Assembly: GCF_041321155.1 (NCBI RefSeq)
Contig: NZ_JBGGWB010000002.1
Location: forward strand, 310,001 to 374,000
Length of the DNA stretch: 64,000 nt
DNA from: Sphingomonas sp. IW22
GTDB lineage: Bacteria > Pseudomonadota > Alphaproteobacteria > Sphingomonadales > Sphingomonadaceae
Reading direction: 5' to 3'
In this document: positions 16,852 through 26,542 of the stretch, in pieces
Numbering within the stretch: the first letter of the stretch is position 1
How the letters are laid out: each line of letters begins with the position of its first letter
Translations under genes and position numbers: made by a program
Notes under the pieces: generated by a model
Database searches by the model: none
What the model was told of the DNA's origin: nothing
Seen by the model: only the letters and a program-made list of their open reading frames with translations

Positions 16852-18261
16852 ATGACCGTTATCGGAACCAATATCGGCTCGCTGCGGGCGGCCAACGCAT
16901 CCCAGCGCGCGGACGACATGCTGCGGACCAGCATGGAGCGTCTGTCGACCGGCAAGCGAATCAACTCGGCAAAGGACGACGCCGCCGGCCTGGCGATCGC
17001 CAACCGCATGACCAGCCAGGTGAAGTCGATGAGCGTTGCGATCCGCAACGCCAATGACGGCATTTCGCTCGCCCAGACGGCGGAAGGCGCGATGAGCGAA
17101 GTCACCAACATGCTTCAGCGCATGAAGGAACTGGCCACCCAGTCGGCCAACGGCACCCTGAAAGCCAGCGACCGTACGTCGTTGCAGGCCGAGATGAACC
17201 AGCTGGTCGCCGAAATCGACAACGTCGCAAAGACCACGTCGTTCAACGGCGTGAACCTGCTGGATGGTTCGCAGGGTTCGATCAAGCTCCAGACCGGAAT
17301 CGAGGCGGACCAGACCATTTCGATGAATATGGTCGATATGCGGAGTGAACAGCTGGACCTGTCGAAGACCACCGCAGCCGTTGCCGATGGCTATGCCCTC
17401 GATCTGAACGAGCTGACCGGCGCGATGGCGATCAAGGTCAACGGCGTGAGCGTGGATGCCAACACCAATGCGGTTGATGCGGCCAAGCTGATTTCGAACG
17501 GCGATGTTACGGCGACCGCTTCCAACGAACTCTCCATCGCTTACACCGCTCCGTCGGGCGCTGCAGCTTCGATCACGATCAACGGGGTGGCAGTTGCTCT
17601 TGCTGACGGCGACGATCTCAACGCTGCGGTGACCAAGATCAATGCTACTCTCGCGGCGCAGGGCGGTCAGGCCCTGACTGTCGAAGCGGATGGCGGCAAC
17701 ATCAAGCTGAGCTCGAAGGGCGAGAGCATCCAGATTACCACCGCTGACGACGCAGTCTTTACCGCTGTGACGAACACCGCGGGCGATCCGGTCGAAGATG
17801 CCGCCGGTGACCCTATCGATCTGTCCGCTGGCTATTCGCAAAAGGGCACGATCACCCTTGAGGCCACTTCGGGCCAGATTTCGGTCGAAGATGGTGTCGA
17901 GGGTGGTTCGACCAACCTTGTAGCACTCGGCATCACCGACACGCTCGAAAATGCGCGCTCGATCAGCATCTCGTCGCAGGAAGCCGCAGGCGACGCGCTT
18001 GCCACAATCGACGCAGCTTTGGACAAGGTCACCGCCGGCCGTGGTGATCTCGGTGCGGTTCAGAACCGCCTGCAATCGACGGTCAACAACCTCACCACCA
18101 CGGCCACTAACCTGACCGACGCACGCAGCCGTATCGAGGACACGGATTTCTCGACCGAGACGACCGCACTCGCCAAGGCGCAGATCCTGAGCCAGGCGTC
18201 GACCGCGATGCTGGCGCAGGCCAATCAGTCGCAGCAGGGTGTGATGTCGCTCCTGCGTTAA
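16852..18261 (+). CDS. fliC: Flagellin (filament subunit)
   Basis: Flagellin is exported and polymerises into the filament. The 469-residue protein has a highly conserved N-terminal D0/D1 region ([16 protein letters not shown] through about residue 140). A variable, Ala/Asp/Thr-rich surface domain follows (about 150-380), then the conserved C-terminal helix region ([20 protein letters not shown] ... GVMSLLR). The ATG at 16852 has GGAG 7 nt upstream. The frame stays open far upstream but without flagellin similarity. It is monocistronic and ends before a stem-loop and a strong terminator. I could not find a convincing sigma-54 or sigma-28 promoter upstream. Confidence 0.96.
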   Translation: MTVIGTNIGSLRAANASQRADDMLRTSMERLSTGKRINSAKDDAAGLAIANRMTSQVKSMSVAIRNANDGISLAQTAEGAMSEVTNMLQRMKELATQSANGTLKASDRTSLQAEMNQLVAEIDNVAKTTSFNGVNLLDGSQGSIKLQTGIEADQTISMNMVDMRSEQLDLSKTTAAVADGYALDLNELTGAMAIKVNGVSVDANTNAVDAAKLISNGDVTATASNELSIAYTAPSGAAASITINGVAVALADGDDLNAAVTKINATLAAQGGQALTVEADGGNIKLSSKGESIQITTADDAVFTAVTNTAGDPVEDAAGDPIDLSAGYSQKGTITLEATSGQISVEDGVEGGSTNLVALGITDTLENARSISISSQEAAGDALATIDAALDKVTAGRGDLGAVQNRLQSTVNNLTTTATNLTDARSRIEDTDFSTETTALAKAQILSQASTAMLAQANQSQQGVMSLLR

Positions 18262-18287
18262 GCGATACAAGGATATCCGCGTAACCG

Positions 18288-18316
18288 CCGCCGCCTTTCG
18301 TTATGAAAGGCGGCGG
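18288..18316 (+). repeat. 12-bp stem-loop downstream of fliC
   Basis: Perfect inverted repeat CCGCCGCCTTTC / GAAAGGCGGCGG (18288-18299 and 18305-18316) with a 5-nt loop, 27 bp after the fliC stop. There is no following T-run, so it may stabilise the abundant flagellin mRNA 3' end or act as a first, weak terminator. Confidence 0.6.
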
Positions 18317-18362
18317 TCGATCTGCCGCTCTCCATTACGGACAGCAAGGGTGGCGGGTCACG

Positions 18363-18400
18363 AAAAAGCCCCGGCCGGTATAACCTGGCCGGGGCTTTTT
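18363..18400. terminator. Bidirectional rho-independent terminator between fliC and the UDP-sugar genes
   Basis: AAAAAGCCCCGGCC, a 10-nt loop, then GGCCGGGGCTTTTT: a 14-bp perfect stem with A-run on one side and T-run on the other. It can stop transcription from fliC on the plus strand and from the epimerase operon on the minus strand, whose last stop codon is at 18423. Confidence 0.93.
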
Positions 18401-18422
18401 ACGTTCAGCCGCGCGTCAATGT

Positions 18423-19412
18423 TCAGCTGCGTGCGCCGGTTCGGTAAAAGTCGTGATACCAATCGGCAAAGCGGGCCAGCCCCTCTGCCAGCATGACCTT
18501 TGGCTGGTATCCGGTCAGCGCGTGCAGCCGCGACACGTCGGCAAAGGTGGCGGTGACGTCGCCGGGCTGCATCGGGCGCATGACCTTGATTGCCTCGCGC
18601 CCGATCGCGCGTTCCAGCGTTTCGATCATTTCCATCAGGCCGACGGGATGGCTGTCGCCGATATTCAGCACCCGGTGACCGCCGGGGGCGGGCGGATGGT
18701 CGAGCGCGCCGATGATGCCGTCGACGATGTCGTCTATATAAGTAAAGTCTCGCGCCATCCGGCCTTCGCCGAAAACCTCGATTGGCTCACCCGCCATGAT
18801 TTTTCGGGAAAAGGTGAAATAGGCCATGTCGGGCCGGCCCCACGGGCCATAGACAGTAAAAAAGCGCAGCCCGGTCTGTGGAAAACGATAGAGCCGCGCA
18901 TAGGACTGGCTCATCAACTCACATGCGCGCTTGGTCGCGGCATAAAGCGAGACGGGATCGTCCGCTGCCTCATCCTCGCTAAAGCCCGCATCGCCCATCG
19001 GCCGCTCACCATATACGGAGCTGGAAGAGGCGTAGACGAGGTGCTGGAAGCCGCTGGCATGGCGGCATGCCTCCATCACCGACAGGTGACCGGCCAGGTT
19101 GGAGTGTTCATAGGCGAAGGGGTTGTCGATGCTGTACCGCACACCCGCCTGTGCGGCGAGGTGGACGACGCGGGTGACTCCATGATCCCGGACCAGCGCC
19201 GCCATCGCGCCGGCGTCGGCAATGTCGATCCGGTGAAAGTCGAAGCCCTCCCGATCCGCAAAGGTCGCAAGCCGTGCTTCCTTCAGCGCGACATCATAAT
19301 AGTCGTTGACGATATCGACGCCGATCACCCGTTCGCCGCGGTCAAGCAGCCGGTGGGCGGTCGCATGGCCGACAAAGCCCGCAACCCCCGTGACAAGGAT
19401 CGGCGCCGGCAT
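18423..19412 (-). CDS. NAD-dependent epimerase, probable UDP-glucuronate 4-epimerase
   Basis: An extended short-chain dehydrogenase/reductase that interconverts UDP-sugars at C4. The 329-residue protein has the NAD-binding motif VTGVAGFVG at the N-terminus, the SSSSVYG serine region and the catalytic YAATK motif. Similarity to the UDP-glucuronate 4-epimerase (CapI/LspL) group is suggested by the VDIVNDYYDVALKEARL stretch. Context agrees: it overlaps by one base the upstream gene for UDP-glucose 6-dehydrogenase, whose product UDP-glucuronate would be its substrate. It probably supplies UDP-galacturonate for surface polysaccharide. UDP-glucose or UDP-GlcNAc 4-epimerase activity is the alternative. 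Confidence 0.82.
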   Translation of the reverse strand: MPAPILVTGVAGFVGHATAHRLLDRGERVIGVDIVNDYYDVALKEARLATFADREGFDFHRIDIADAGAMAALVRDHGVTRVVHLAAQAGVRYSIDNPFAYEHSNLAGHLSVMEACRHASGFQHLVYASSSSVYGERPMGDAGFSEDEAADDPVSLYAATKRACELMSQSYARLYRFPQTGLRFFTVYGPWGRPDMAYFTFSRKIMAGEPIEVFGEGRMARDFTYIDDIVDGIIGALDHPPAPGGHRVLNIGDSHPVGLMEMIETLERAIGREAIKVMRPMQPGDVTATFADVSRLHALTGYQPKVMLAEGLARFADWYHDFYRTGARS

Positions 19413-20713
19413 CAGCGGCCCACCGCGTGATAGGTAAAGCCCGCGGCCTCAACCGATTCACGCGGATAGATGTTGCGAAGGTCGACCATGACCGGTGTGC
19501 TCAACAGCGATTTGACCCGGTTCAGGTCCAGCGCGCGGAACGCGTCCCATTCGGTGACGATGACGACCGCATCGGCCCCCTCCATCGCCTGATACGGCCC
19601 CTCGCAATATTCGACATTGTCGAGCACCTTCTTCGCCTGTTCGGTCCCTTCGGGATCGAAGGCGCGGATGAGGGCGCCGGCGTCCTGCAGCGTCTGGATG
19701 ACGGCGATGGCCGGGCTGTCGCGCATGTCGTCGGTATTGGGCTTGAACGTCAGGCCCAGAATCGCAACGGTCTTGCCGCGCACGTCGCCGCCCATTGCGG
19801 CGATGACCTTGCGGCCCATCGCACGCTTGCGGTTGTCGTTGACCGTGACCACCGCCTCGACAATCCGTTGCGGAGCATCATGGTCCTGTGCCGTTTTCAG
19901 CAACGCCAATGTATCCTTCGGGAAACACGACCCGCCATAGCCGGGACCGGCGTGCAAGAATTTCGGCCCGATGCGGTTGTCCAGTCCGATGCCGCGCGAC
20001 ACTTCCTTCACGTCTGCGCCAACCTTTTCGCACAGATCGGCGATTTCGTTGATGAAGGTGATCTTGGTCGCCAAAAATGCGTTGCCGGCATATTTAGTCA
20101 GCTCGGCCGCGCGCCGGCTCATTTCGATAACCAGTGAGCGGTTCAGCGTCAGCGGGCGATAGATCTGGCGCATGACTTCCATTGCGCGTTCGTCGTCGCC
20201 GCCCACGACCACGCGGTCGGGCCGTTTGAAATCGTCGATCGCGGCGCCTTCGCGCAGGAATTCGGGATTGGACACCACGGCAAAATCGGCATCGGGATTG
20301 GTTTCGCGTATAATGCGCTCAACCTCGTCGCCAGTGCCGACGGGCACGGTCGATTTGTCGACGATGACCGTGAACCCCGTGATCGCGCCCGCCAACTCCC
20401 GGGCAGCGGCATAGACGTAGCTGAGATCGGCATGGCCATCGCCGCGCCGCGTCGGCGTGCCGACCGCGATGAACACCGCATCGGCATCCTTCACGCTTTC
20501 GGCCAGGTCGGTGCTGAAGCGCAAGCGACCCGCCGCGACATTGCGTGCAACCAGTTCGTCCAGCCCCGGTTCGTAAATCGGCATCCGGCCCGCATGCAGC
20601 GCGTCGATCTTGGACTGGTCCTTGTCCACGCAGATCACGTCATGTCCGAAATCCGCAAAGCACGCGCCCGAGACCAGCCCGACATAGCCCGAGCCAACCA
20701 TCCTGATCCGCAT
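19412..20713 (-). CDS. ugd: UDP-glucose 6-dehydrogenase
   Basis: Oxidises UDP-glucose to UDP-glucuronate with two NAD+. The 433-residue protein has the N-terminal NAD fold (MVGSGYVGLVSGACFADFGH), the NPEFLREGAA motif and the catalytic cysteine in GPGYGGSCFPKDT (about residue 260), then the C-terminal UDP-binding domain (LGLTFKPNTDDMRDSPA). It sits between galU, which supplies UDP-glucose, and the epimerase, which would use its product. It ends in a TGATG overlap with the epimerase gene. Confidence 0.95.
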   Translation of the reverse strand: MRIRMVGSGYVGLVSGACFADFGHDVICVDKDQSKIDALHAGRMPIYEPGLDELVARNVAAGRLRFSTDLAESVKDADAVFIAVGTPTRRGDGHADLSYVYAAARELAGAITGFTVIVDKSTVPVGTGDEVERIIRETNPDADFAVVSNPEFLREGAAIDDFKRPDRVVVGGDDERAMEVMRQIYRPLTLNRSLVIEMSRRAAELTKYAGNAFLATKITFINEIADLCEKVGADVKEVSRGIGLDNRIGPKFLHAGPGYGGSCFPKDTLALLKTAQDHDAPQRIVEAVVTVNDNRKRAMGRKVIAAMGGDVRGKTVAILGLTFKPNTDDMRDSPAIAVIQTLQDAGALIRAFDPEGTEQAKKVLDNVEYCEGPYQAMEGADAVVIVTEWDAFRALDLNRVKSLLSTPVMVDLRNIYPRESVEAAGFTYHAVGR

Positions 20714-20762
20714 TCAAAATCCTTTCACCGGCCGCGCGCGGCCGAAATCACGTCGCATTGAG

Positions 20763-21620
20763 TCAGTTCAGCGCATCGATGAATGCCTGCACCGGCCCCT
20801 TCAGGTCTTCGCGCGCAAGGCCAAGCGCGATGTTGGCGGTCAGCCAGCCGGCCTTGTCACCGCAATCGTAACGCTGCCCGTCAAATGTAAAGCCGTGGAA
20901 GGGCTGGTTGCCGATCAGCTTTGCCATGGCGTCGGTCAGCTGGATTTCGCCGCCCGCACCGGGTTCCTGCTTGTCCAGGATCTGCATCACTTCCGGCTGA
21001 AGGATGTAGCGACCGGGAATCATCAGGTTCGACGGCGCCTTGCCCTTTGGCTTTTCAACCAGCGCCTTTACCTCGGTCAGACGGCCATCGACCGCACCGG
21101 GAGAGATGATGCCATATTTGTCGGTTTCGCTGTCGGGCACTTCCAGTGCGCCGATGACGTTGCCGCCAACCTTGTCATACGCCTCGACCATCTGGCGCAT
21201 GAACCCGCCGACCATCAGCTCGTCGGGCAGCAGCACCGCAAACGGCTCGTCGCCCACGATTTCACGCGCACACCACACCGCATGGCCAAGGCCCAGCGGT
21301 TCCTGCTGGCGGACATAGACGGGCGAGCCGGGCTTTTGCCGGATCCCTTCGATCACGGCCATGGACTTGCCGCGCGCCTTCATCGTGGCTTCAAGTTCGT
21401 AGGAGACGTCGAAATGATCCTCCAGCGCGCCCTTGCCGCGGCCGGTGACGAAGATGATCTGTTCGATCCCCGCCTCAAGCGCTTCCTCGACCGCATATTG
21501 GATGAGGGGCTTGTCGACGACCGTCAGCATTTCCTTTGGCATTGCCTTGGTCGCGGGCAGGAACCGGGTTCCAAGACCAGCAACGGGGAACACCGCCTTG
21601 CGGACGCGCTTGATCGTCAT
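20763..21620 (-). CDS. galU: UTP-glucose-1-phosphate uridylyltransferase
   Basis: Makes UDP-glucose from glucose-1-phosphate and UTP, the entry point for glucosylated and glucuronylated polysaccharides. The 285-residue protein carries the nucleotide-binding signature GLGTRFLPATKAMPKEML and the conserved GLGHAVWCAREIVGDEPFAV, both at the usual places. It lies 49 bp upstream of ugd on the same strand, so galU-ugd-epimerase form a three-step UDP-sugar module. The start ATG at 21620 is the first conserved residue (MTIKRVRKAVFPVAG). Confidence 0.95.
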   Translation of the reverse strand: MTIKRVRKAVFPVAGLGTRFLPATKAMPKEMLTVVDKPLIQYAVEEALEAGIEQIIFVTGRGKGALEDHFDVSYELEATMKARGKSMAVIEGIRQKPGSPVYVRQQEPLGLGHAVWCAREIVGDEPFAVLLPDELMVGGFMRQMVEAYDKVGGNVIGALEVPDSETDKYGIISPGAVDGRLTEVKALVEKPKGKAPSNLMIPGRYILQPEVMQILDKQEPGAGGEIQLTDAMAKLIGNQPFHGFTFDGQRYDCGDKAGWLTANIALGLAREDLKGPVQAFIDALN

Positions 21621-21725
21621 CGAAACTCCCTTTCTGCCGGCGGATTGCCGGTCATTGGCTGGATCGGGCTTCTAGCAGAGCAGTTTTCGCTGCGCCGCAT
21701 CGAATAGCGGCTTTCAACCGCATAC

Positions 21726-21760
21726 GGACGCACAGCCCCCCAAAGGGGGATTGCACGTCC
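21726..21760 (-). terminator. Possible stem-loop terminator after the glycosyltransferase gene
   Basis: Just past the glycosyltransferase stop codon, the sequence can pair GGACG with CGTCC and, inside, CCCCC with GGGGG. There is no T-run. It might end the glycosyltransferase transcript before galU; weak support only. Confidence 0.35.
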
Positions 21761-21766
21761 GGTCCG

Positions 21767-22915
21767 TCACCTTGATCGCCACGTAAAGACCGAAGTGGCC
21801 GCATAGTTCCAGACAACCCCGACGGCGATCCCGGCCAGCCCTGCTGAAAACCAGTTATAATGGAAGTCGCTGAACATATAATCCGCGATGCCGACATTGG
21901 CGATCGCGCCCACCGAACACACCAGCATGAACGTCGCCAGCCCGCGCGAGACCCGGAAAAAGCCACGCAGGCGCCGGTCGCGATAGGTGAGGGTGTTGTT
22001 GACGAAAAAGTTGAAGATCATCGCGGTCGCGGTCGCCGTGGCCTGCGCCCACATGAACGGCGACACTCCCAGTGCCAGCACGATGCTGAGCACGCCCATA
22101 TGAACGAACACGCCCAGCCCGCCGATGAACATGAACGACAGAAAGCGTGCGGGCACGATATGCCCAACCAGCTTGTCCGCCAGCAGCAGCAGATATTCCC
22201 AGACGATCAGCGCATCTAGTTTGCTCTCGCCCGTCTGCCTGGCGCGAAAATGATAGGCGACTTCGCGAATGCGCAGCGGCTGTCGCGTCGATGCGGCGAT
22301 GTCGAGCAGGATCTTGTAACCCTGTCCCGACAGGTTGCGCACCGCGCTGTAAAAGGCGGGTCTGGAAATCGCGAAGAAGCCGCTCATCGGGTCGGTCAGA
22401 TCGGCGCAGGTGATCAGCCGCGCCAGCCGGGTGGCCGCCGTGCTGACCCGCGCGCGGCCCGCATCCCAGTCGCCGATGCCGCCTCCTGCGGTATAACGCG
22501 ATCCGACCACCAGATCCGCCTCGTTGCTTTTCAGCAAGGCCAGCATTTCGGGCAGCACCCGTTCGTCATGCTGAAGGTCCGCGTCGATCACGGCGAGATA
22601 GGGTGAGGTCGTGCTCAACATCCCTTCGGTGACGGCGGTCGCCAGACCGCGCCGCCCGACACGGTGAATGACGCGCAGATTGCCGCGCGTGTCGGCCAGT
22701 TCGGCCAAGATGTCGCGCGTGCCGTCGGTCGAATCGTCATCGACGAAAACCATCTCGAACCGGATACCCGACAGCGCGCGTTCCAGCGCCTCTGTCATTG
22801 CGCGGACATTGCCGCGTTCGTTGAAGGTGGGGATGATGACCGACAATTCGGGCGTGGCGCCGGGGCGGTGCGTTGCCCCGGCGCTCATGACGCAATCTAC
22901 GGTCGGATGTTGCAT
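21767..22915 (-). CDS. GT2 glycosyltransferase fused to a GtrA-like membrane domain
   Basis: A dolichol-phosphate-mannosyltransferase-like enzyme that probably loads a sugar onto a polyprenyl phosphate carrier, with its own flippase-like domain. The 382 residues show a GT2 fold beginning LSVIIPTFNERGNVRAMTEA (about 24-43), acidic motifs FVDDDSTDGT and VIDADLQHD, and a C-terminal GtrA domain with four membrane segments (about 255-375). The start is uncertain: ATG 22915 is used, ATG 22888 (MSAGATHRPG) is an alternative, and neither has a clear ribosome site. It lies next to UDP-sugar genes, suggesting a role in surface glycan synthesis. Confidence 0.85.
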   Translation of the reverse strand: MQHPTVDCVMSAGATHRPGATPELSVIIPTFNERGNVRAMTEALERALSGIRFEMVFVDDDSTDGTRDILAELADTRGNLRVIHRVGRRGLATAVTEGMLSTTSPYLAVIDADLQHDERVLPEMLALLKSNEADLVVGSRYTAGGGIGDWDAGRARVSTAATRLARLITCADLTDPMSGFFAISRPAFYSAVRNLSGQGYKILLDIAASTRQPLRIREVAYHFRARQTGESKLDALIVWEYLLLLADKLVGHIVPARFLSFMFIGGLGVFVHMGVLSIVLALGVSPFMWAQATATATAMIFNFFVNNTLTYRDRRLRGFFRVSRGLATFMLVCSVGAIANVGIADYMFSDFHYNWFSAGLAGIAVGVVWNYAATSVFTWRSR

Positions 22916-23059
22916 GACGGTTCCGTCACCCGCACGGCTGCGGCGCGGGCGATGGCATCGCCCCGGCAACGTCGTAGTGGAAATCGTCGAACTCGCACCA
23001 CGCCATGTCCTGCTCCCCGCCGGGCCCCGTTACCGGGCCGCGCGGGCGAGATAAAGCGG

Positions 23060-23839
23060 CTAAAGCGCCAATTTCAGTCCCGCGATCAGCAGCACGGCGG
23101 CCAGCACCGGCTGAACGATGCGTTCCGGCACCATGGTGGCCAGTTTGGCGCCCAGCGCGATGCCCGGCACCGACCCCAGCAGCAACAGGCCCAGCAGGCC
23201 CAAGTCGACCGTGCCGATCAGCAGGTGGATGATACCGCCGACAAAGGCGATCGGCACCGCATGGGCAATGTCGGTGCCGACCAGCCGCCGCAGCGACAGG
23301 CGGCGGGGATACAGCGCCATCAACATGATCGCACCCAGTGCGCCAGCACCAACCGACGTCATTGTTACCATCACGCCCAGCAGCGCCCCGGCCAATACCG
23401 TCGCCGCACGCTTCATGGCCGGGAAGCCGGGGTTCGAGCGGATCGGGAGTAACTGGACGTAATTGGCCAATCGTCTGCGGCACAGCGTGGATATCGACGT
23501 CAGGATCAGCACGATGCCAAGGCTGACGCCCAGCATGGGCGAGTCGACGCGCCCGATCCCCGAATACCATAGCCACAGGCCGACCAGCAGCGCGGCCGGG
23601 ATACTTCCCAGCGCCAGCAGCCGCACGACGCTCATGTCAACGCTGGCATGGCGATGGTGGATATAGCCGCCGACGCTTTTGGTGATCGCCGCGAACCACA
23701 GATCGGTGCCGATCGCCGTCGCGGGCGCGACACCGAACATCAGGATCAACAGCGGCGACATCAGCGAGCCGCCGCCGACGCCGGTGATGCCCACGATGAT
23801 CCCGACCAGCAGCCCGGCCAGGACGTTCAGCCATTCCAT
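23060..23839 (-). CDS. TauE/SafE family sulfite/organosulfonate exporter
   Basis: A polytopic inner-membrane protein of the TauE/SafE family, linked in other organisms to export of sulfite or sulfonates. The 259-residue protein has about eight hydrophobic segments and the family-typical Gly-rich start GIIVGITGVGGGSLMSPLLI, repeated in diverged form near residue 160. It begins 34 bp after the cysQ stop on the same strand, so it is probably co-transcribed with cysD-cysNC-cysQ. Substrate is inferred from that context only. Confidence 0.85.
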   Translation of the reverse strand: MEWLNVLAGLLVGIIVGITGVGGGSLMSPLLILMFGVAPATAIGTDLWFAAITKSVGGYIHHRHASVDMSVVRLLALGSIPAALLVGLWLWYSGIGRVDSPMLGVSLGIVLILTSISTLCRRRLANYVQLLPIRSNPGFPAMKRAATVLAGALLGVMVTMTSVGAGALGAIMLMALYPRRLSLRRLVGTDIAHAVPIAFVGGIIHLLIGTVDLGLLGLLLLGSVPGIALGAKLATMVPERIVQPVLAAVLLIAGLKLAL

Positions 23840-23873
23840 TACGGGGTTCCTGCCCGGTGCGGCATGGTGCGGG

Positions 23874-24635
23874 TCAGGCCGCCGACCGCGCGGGCGCCAG
23901 CCGCTGGACCAGGGCCAGCAGATTGTCCGCCTCTTCCTCTCGGCAGATCAGCAGGTCGGGCAGATAGACGTCGGCGCGGTTGTACAGCATCGCGCCGCCG
24001 TCGATGCGCGAGACGTGCAGCCCTGCGGCCAGCGCCACCGCGACGGGGGCGCAACTGTCCCATTCATATTGCCCGCCCGAATGGAGGTAGATGTCGGCCT
24101 CCCCGCGAACGACGGCCATCGCCTTTGCCCCGGCAGAGCCCATGGGTAGCAGTTCGGCGCCTATTTCATTTGCCACGGCGACAGCTTCGGGCGCGGGGCG
24201 AGTGCGGCTGACCAGCATCCGCAGGGGCGTGTTGCGCGCAGGAAGCGGCGGCGGGGCGGCGCTGTCGAACGTGACACCCAATGCGGGCAAAGCGACCGCA
24301 CCGGCCGCCGGCTGCCCGTCGACCGACAGCGCGACATGCACGGCCCAATCGACGCGCCCCTCCGAATATTCCCGCGTACCGTCCAGTGGATCGACGATCC
24401 AGACGCGGCTGCGCTCAAGACGGGCCACGTCGTCGACGCTTTCTTCCGATAACACCGCGTCGTCGGGGCGTGCCTGCTTCAGCGCCTCAAGGATCATGGC
24501 GTTCGCCACCCGGTCGCCCGCCGCGCCCAGCGCCTTGCCCTCGAACAGGCCGGTATCGCGCAGGGTCAGCAGCAGCGCGCCCGCCGCATCGGCGATCCGG
24601 CGGGCCAGCCGTGCGTCATCGGCCAATGTCGTCAC
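23874..24635 (-). CDS. cysQ: 3'(2'),5'-bisphosphate nucleotidase CysQ
   Basis: Removes the 3'-phosphate from PAP (and PAPS), recycling the by-product of PAPS-using reactions. The 253-residue protein has the metal-binding motifs of the inositol-monophosphatase superfamily: [19 protein letters not shown] (metal-binding acidic residues) and a C-terminal [14 protein letters not shown]. The start is GTG at 24635, overlapping the cysNC stop (GTGA), which points to translational coupling and explains the non-ATG start. Its place directly after the APS kinase gene fits a PAPS cycle. Confidence 0.92.
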   Translation of the reverse strand: MTTLADDARLARRIADAAGALLLTLRDTGLFEGKALGAAGDRVANAMILEALKQARPDDAVLSEESVDDVARLERSRVWIVDPLDGTREYSEGRVDWAVHVALSVDGQPAAGAVALPALGVTFDSAAPPPLPARNTPLRMLVSRTRPAPEAVAVANEIGAELLPMGSAGAKAMAVVRGEADIYLHSGGQYEWDSCAPVAVALAAGLHVSRIDGGAMLYNRADVYLPDLLICREEEADNLLALVQRLAPARSAA

Positions 24636-26542
24636 GCGCCAAAGATCCGCTGCACGATCAACTCGGCTGCCTTTTCGGGCGACATTGAAACGGTGTCCAC
24701 CGTGATTTCGGCATGTTCGGGCGTTTCATAGGGGCTGTCGATACCGGTGAAGTTCTTAAGCTTGCCCTCCCGAGCCTTGCGATACAGGCCCTTCACATCG
24801 CGCGCCTCTGCCACTTCCAGCGGCGTGTTGACGTGGATTTCGATGAACTCACCCTCCGGCAGCATCTCGCGCACCATCGCGCGTTCGGCGCGGAAGGGGG
24901 AGATGAAGGCGGTCAGCACGATCAGGCCGGCATCGGTCATCAATCGCGCCACTTCGCCGACGCGGCGGATATTCTCGACACGGTCTGCATCGGTAAAGCC
25001 CAGGTCGCGGTTCAGGCCGTGGCGCACATTGTCGCCGTCCAGCAGGAAACTGTGCTTGCCCAGCGCATGCAGCTTCTTCTCGACCAGATTGGCGAGCGTC
25101 GACTTGCCCGAACCCGACAGGCCGGTGAACCACAGCACGCAGGGCCGCTGGTTCTTCTGCGCGGCGCGTGCTTCACGCGTGATGTCGATCGCCTGCCAAT
25201 GGACGTTCTGGCTGCGGCGAAGCGCAAAGTCGATCATGCCCGCCGCGACGGTGGCGTTGGTCGCCTTGTCGATCAGGATGAAGCCTCCGAGTTCGCGGTC
25301 GTCGGCATAGGATTCGAACGCGATTGGCTGGTCGGTATAGACCTCGCACGCGCCGATATCGTTCATGGCCAGCGTCTTGGCCGACAATTCGGCCATGGTG
25401 TTGACGTCGACCACATGTTTGGGCGGCTGAACCGTGGCGGACACGGTGCGCGTGCCGATTTTCATCCAATATGCGCGACCGGGCAACATGGCGTCGCCGT
25501 CCATCCAGACGATCGTCGCCTGAAACTGGTCGGCGGCCTGGGGCGGCTGTTCGGCGGCGGCCAGCACGTCGCCGCGGCTGCAATCAACCTCGTCAGTCAG
25601 TGTCAGCGTCACCGACTGTCCGGCGACCGCCACGGGCAGGTCGCCGTCCATGGTGACAATCCGCGCCACCGTCGATGTGCGCCCCGACGGCACGACGCGG
25701 ACCGCGTCCCCCGGCCGCACCGAACCGCTGGCGATCATGCCCGCAAAGCCCCGGAAATCCAGATGCGGGCGATTGACCCACTGAACCGCCATGCGGAACG
25801 GCTTTGCCTGATCGCGCACCACGTCCAGCTCGACCGATTCCAGATGGTCGATCAGCGTAGGACCGTCATACCACGGTGTCAGTCCGGACCGGCTGGTGAT
25901 GTTGTCGCCGCCCAGACCGGAAATGGGGATCGGCACGAACGCCTCGATCCCAATCGATTCGGCAAAGGCGCGGTAATCGCGAACGATCTCTTCAAAGCGG
26001 TGCCGGTCGAAGCCGACCAGATCCATCTTGTTCACCGCCAGCACGATGTGGCGGATGCCGATCAGGTGCGCCAGGTAAGAGTGGCGCCGCGTCTGGGTCA
26101 GCACGCCCTTGCGCGCATCGATCAGGATCACGGCCAGATCGGCGGTCGATGCGCCGGTGACCATGTTGCGCGTATATTGTTCGTGCCCGGGCGTATCGGC
26201 GACGATGAACTTGCGCTTTTCGGTGGTGAAGAAGCGATAGGCGACGTCGATGGTGATGCCCTGTTCGCGCTCGGCCGCCAGACCGTCGACCAGCAGGGCA
26301 AAGTCGATATTCTGCCCCTGCGTCCCCATCCGCTTGGAATCGGCTTCCAAGCTGGCAAGCTGATCCTCGAAGATCATCTTCGAATCATATAGCAGCCGCC
26401 CGATCAGCGTTGATTTGCCGTCATCGACCGAGCCACAGGTGATGAAGCGCAGCAGCGACTTGTTCTGATGTGCCGCCAGATAGGCGTCGATATCCTCGGC
26501 AATCAGCGCGTCGGCGCGATAGCTGGTTTCACGATCGGCCAT
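24632..26542 (-). CDS. cysNC: Bifunctional sulfate adenylyltransferase GTPase subunit / APS kinase (CysNC)
   Basis: With CysD it forms APS from sulfate and ATP using GTP hydrolysis, then phosphorylates APS to PAPS. The 636-residue fusion has an N-terminal translation-factor-like GTPase (G1 [15 protein letters not shown]3 [10 protein letters not shown]4 NKMD) and beta-barrel domains. A C-terminal APS kinase follows, with Walker [10 protein letters not shown] near residue 472, [12 protein letters not shown] and the catalytic-site Ser in ISPFRAER. Its start shares one base with the cysD stop. Both halves look fully active. Confidence 0.96.
   Translation of the reverse strand: MADRETSYRADALIAEDIDAYLAAHQNKSLLRFITCGSVDDGKSTLIGRLLYDSKMIFEDQLASLEADSKRMGTQGQNIDFALLVDGLAAEREQGITIDVAYRFFTTEKRKFIVADTPGHEQYTRNMVTGASTADLAVILIDARKGVLTQTRRHSYLAHLIGIRHIVLAVNKMDLVGFDRHRFEEIVRDYRAFAESIGIEAFVPIPISGLGGDNITSRSGLTPWYDGPTLIDHLESVELDVVRDQAKPFRMAVQWVNRPHLDFRGFAGMIASGSVRPGDAVRVVPSGRTSTVARIVTMDGDLPVAVAGQSVTLTLTDEVDCSRGDVLAAAEQPPQAADQFQATIVWMDGDAMLPGRAYWMKIGTRTVSATVQPPKHVVDVNTMAELSAKTLAMNDIGACEVYTDQPIAFESYADDRELGGFILIDKATNATVAAGMIDFALRRSQNVHWQAIDITREARAAQKNQRPCVLWFTGLSGSGKSTLANLVEKKLHALGKHSFLLDGDNVRHGLNRDLGFTDADRVENIRRVGEVARLMTDAGLIVLTAFISPFRAERAMVREMLPEGEFIEIHVNTPLEVAEARDVKGLYRKAREGKLKNFTGIDSPYETPEHAEITVDTVSMSPEKAAELIVQRIFGA

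Noticed and set aside
22926..23576. Minus-strand open frame overlapping the TauE-like gene and the gap behind it
   Set aside because: No recognisable similarity and typical of shadow frames in GC-rich DNA; the TauE-like frame has clear membrane segments and family motifs.
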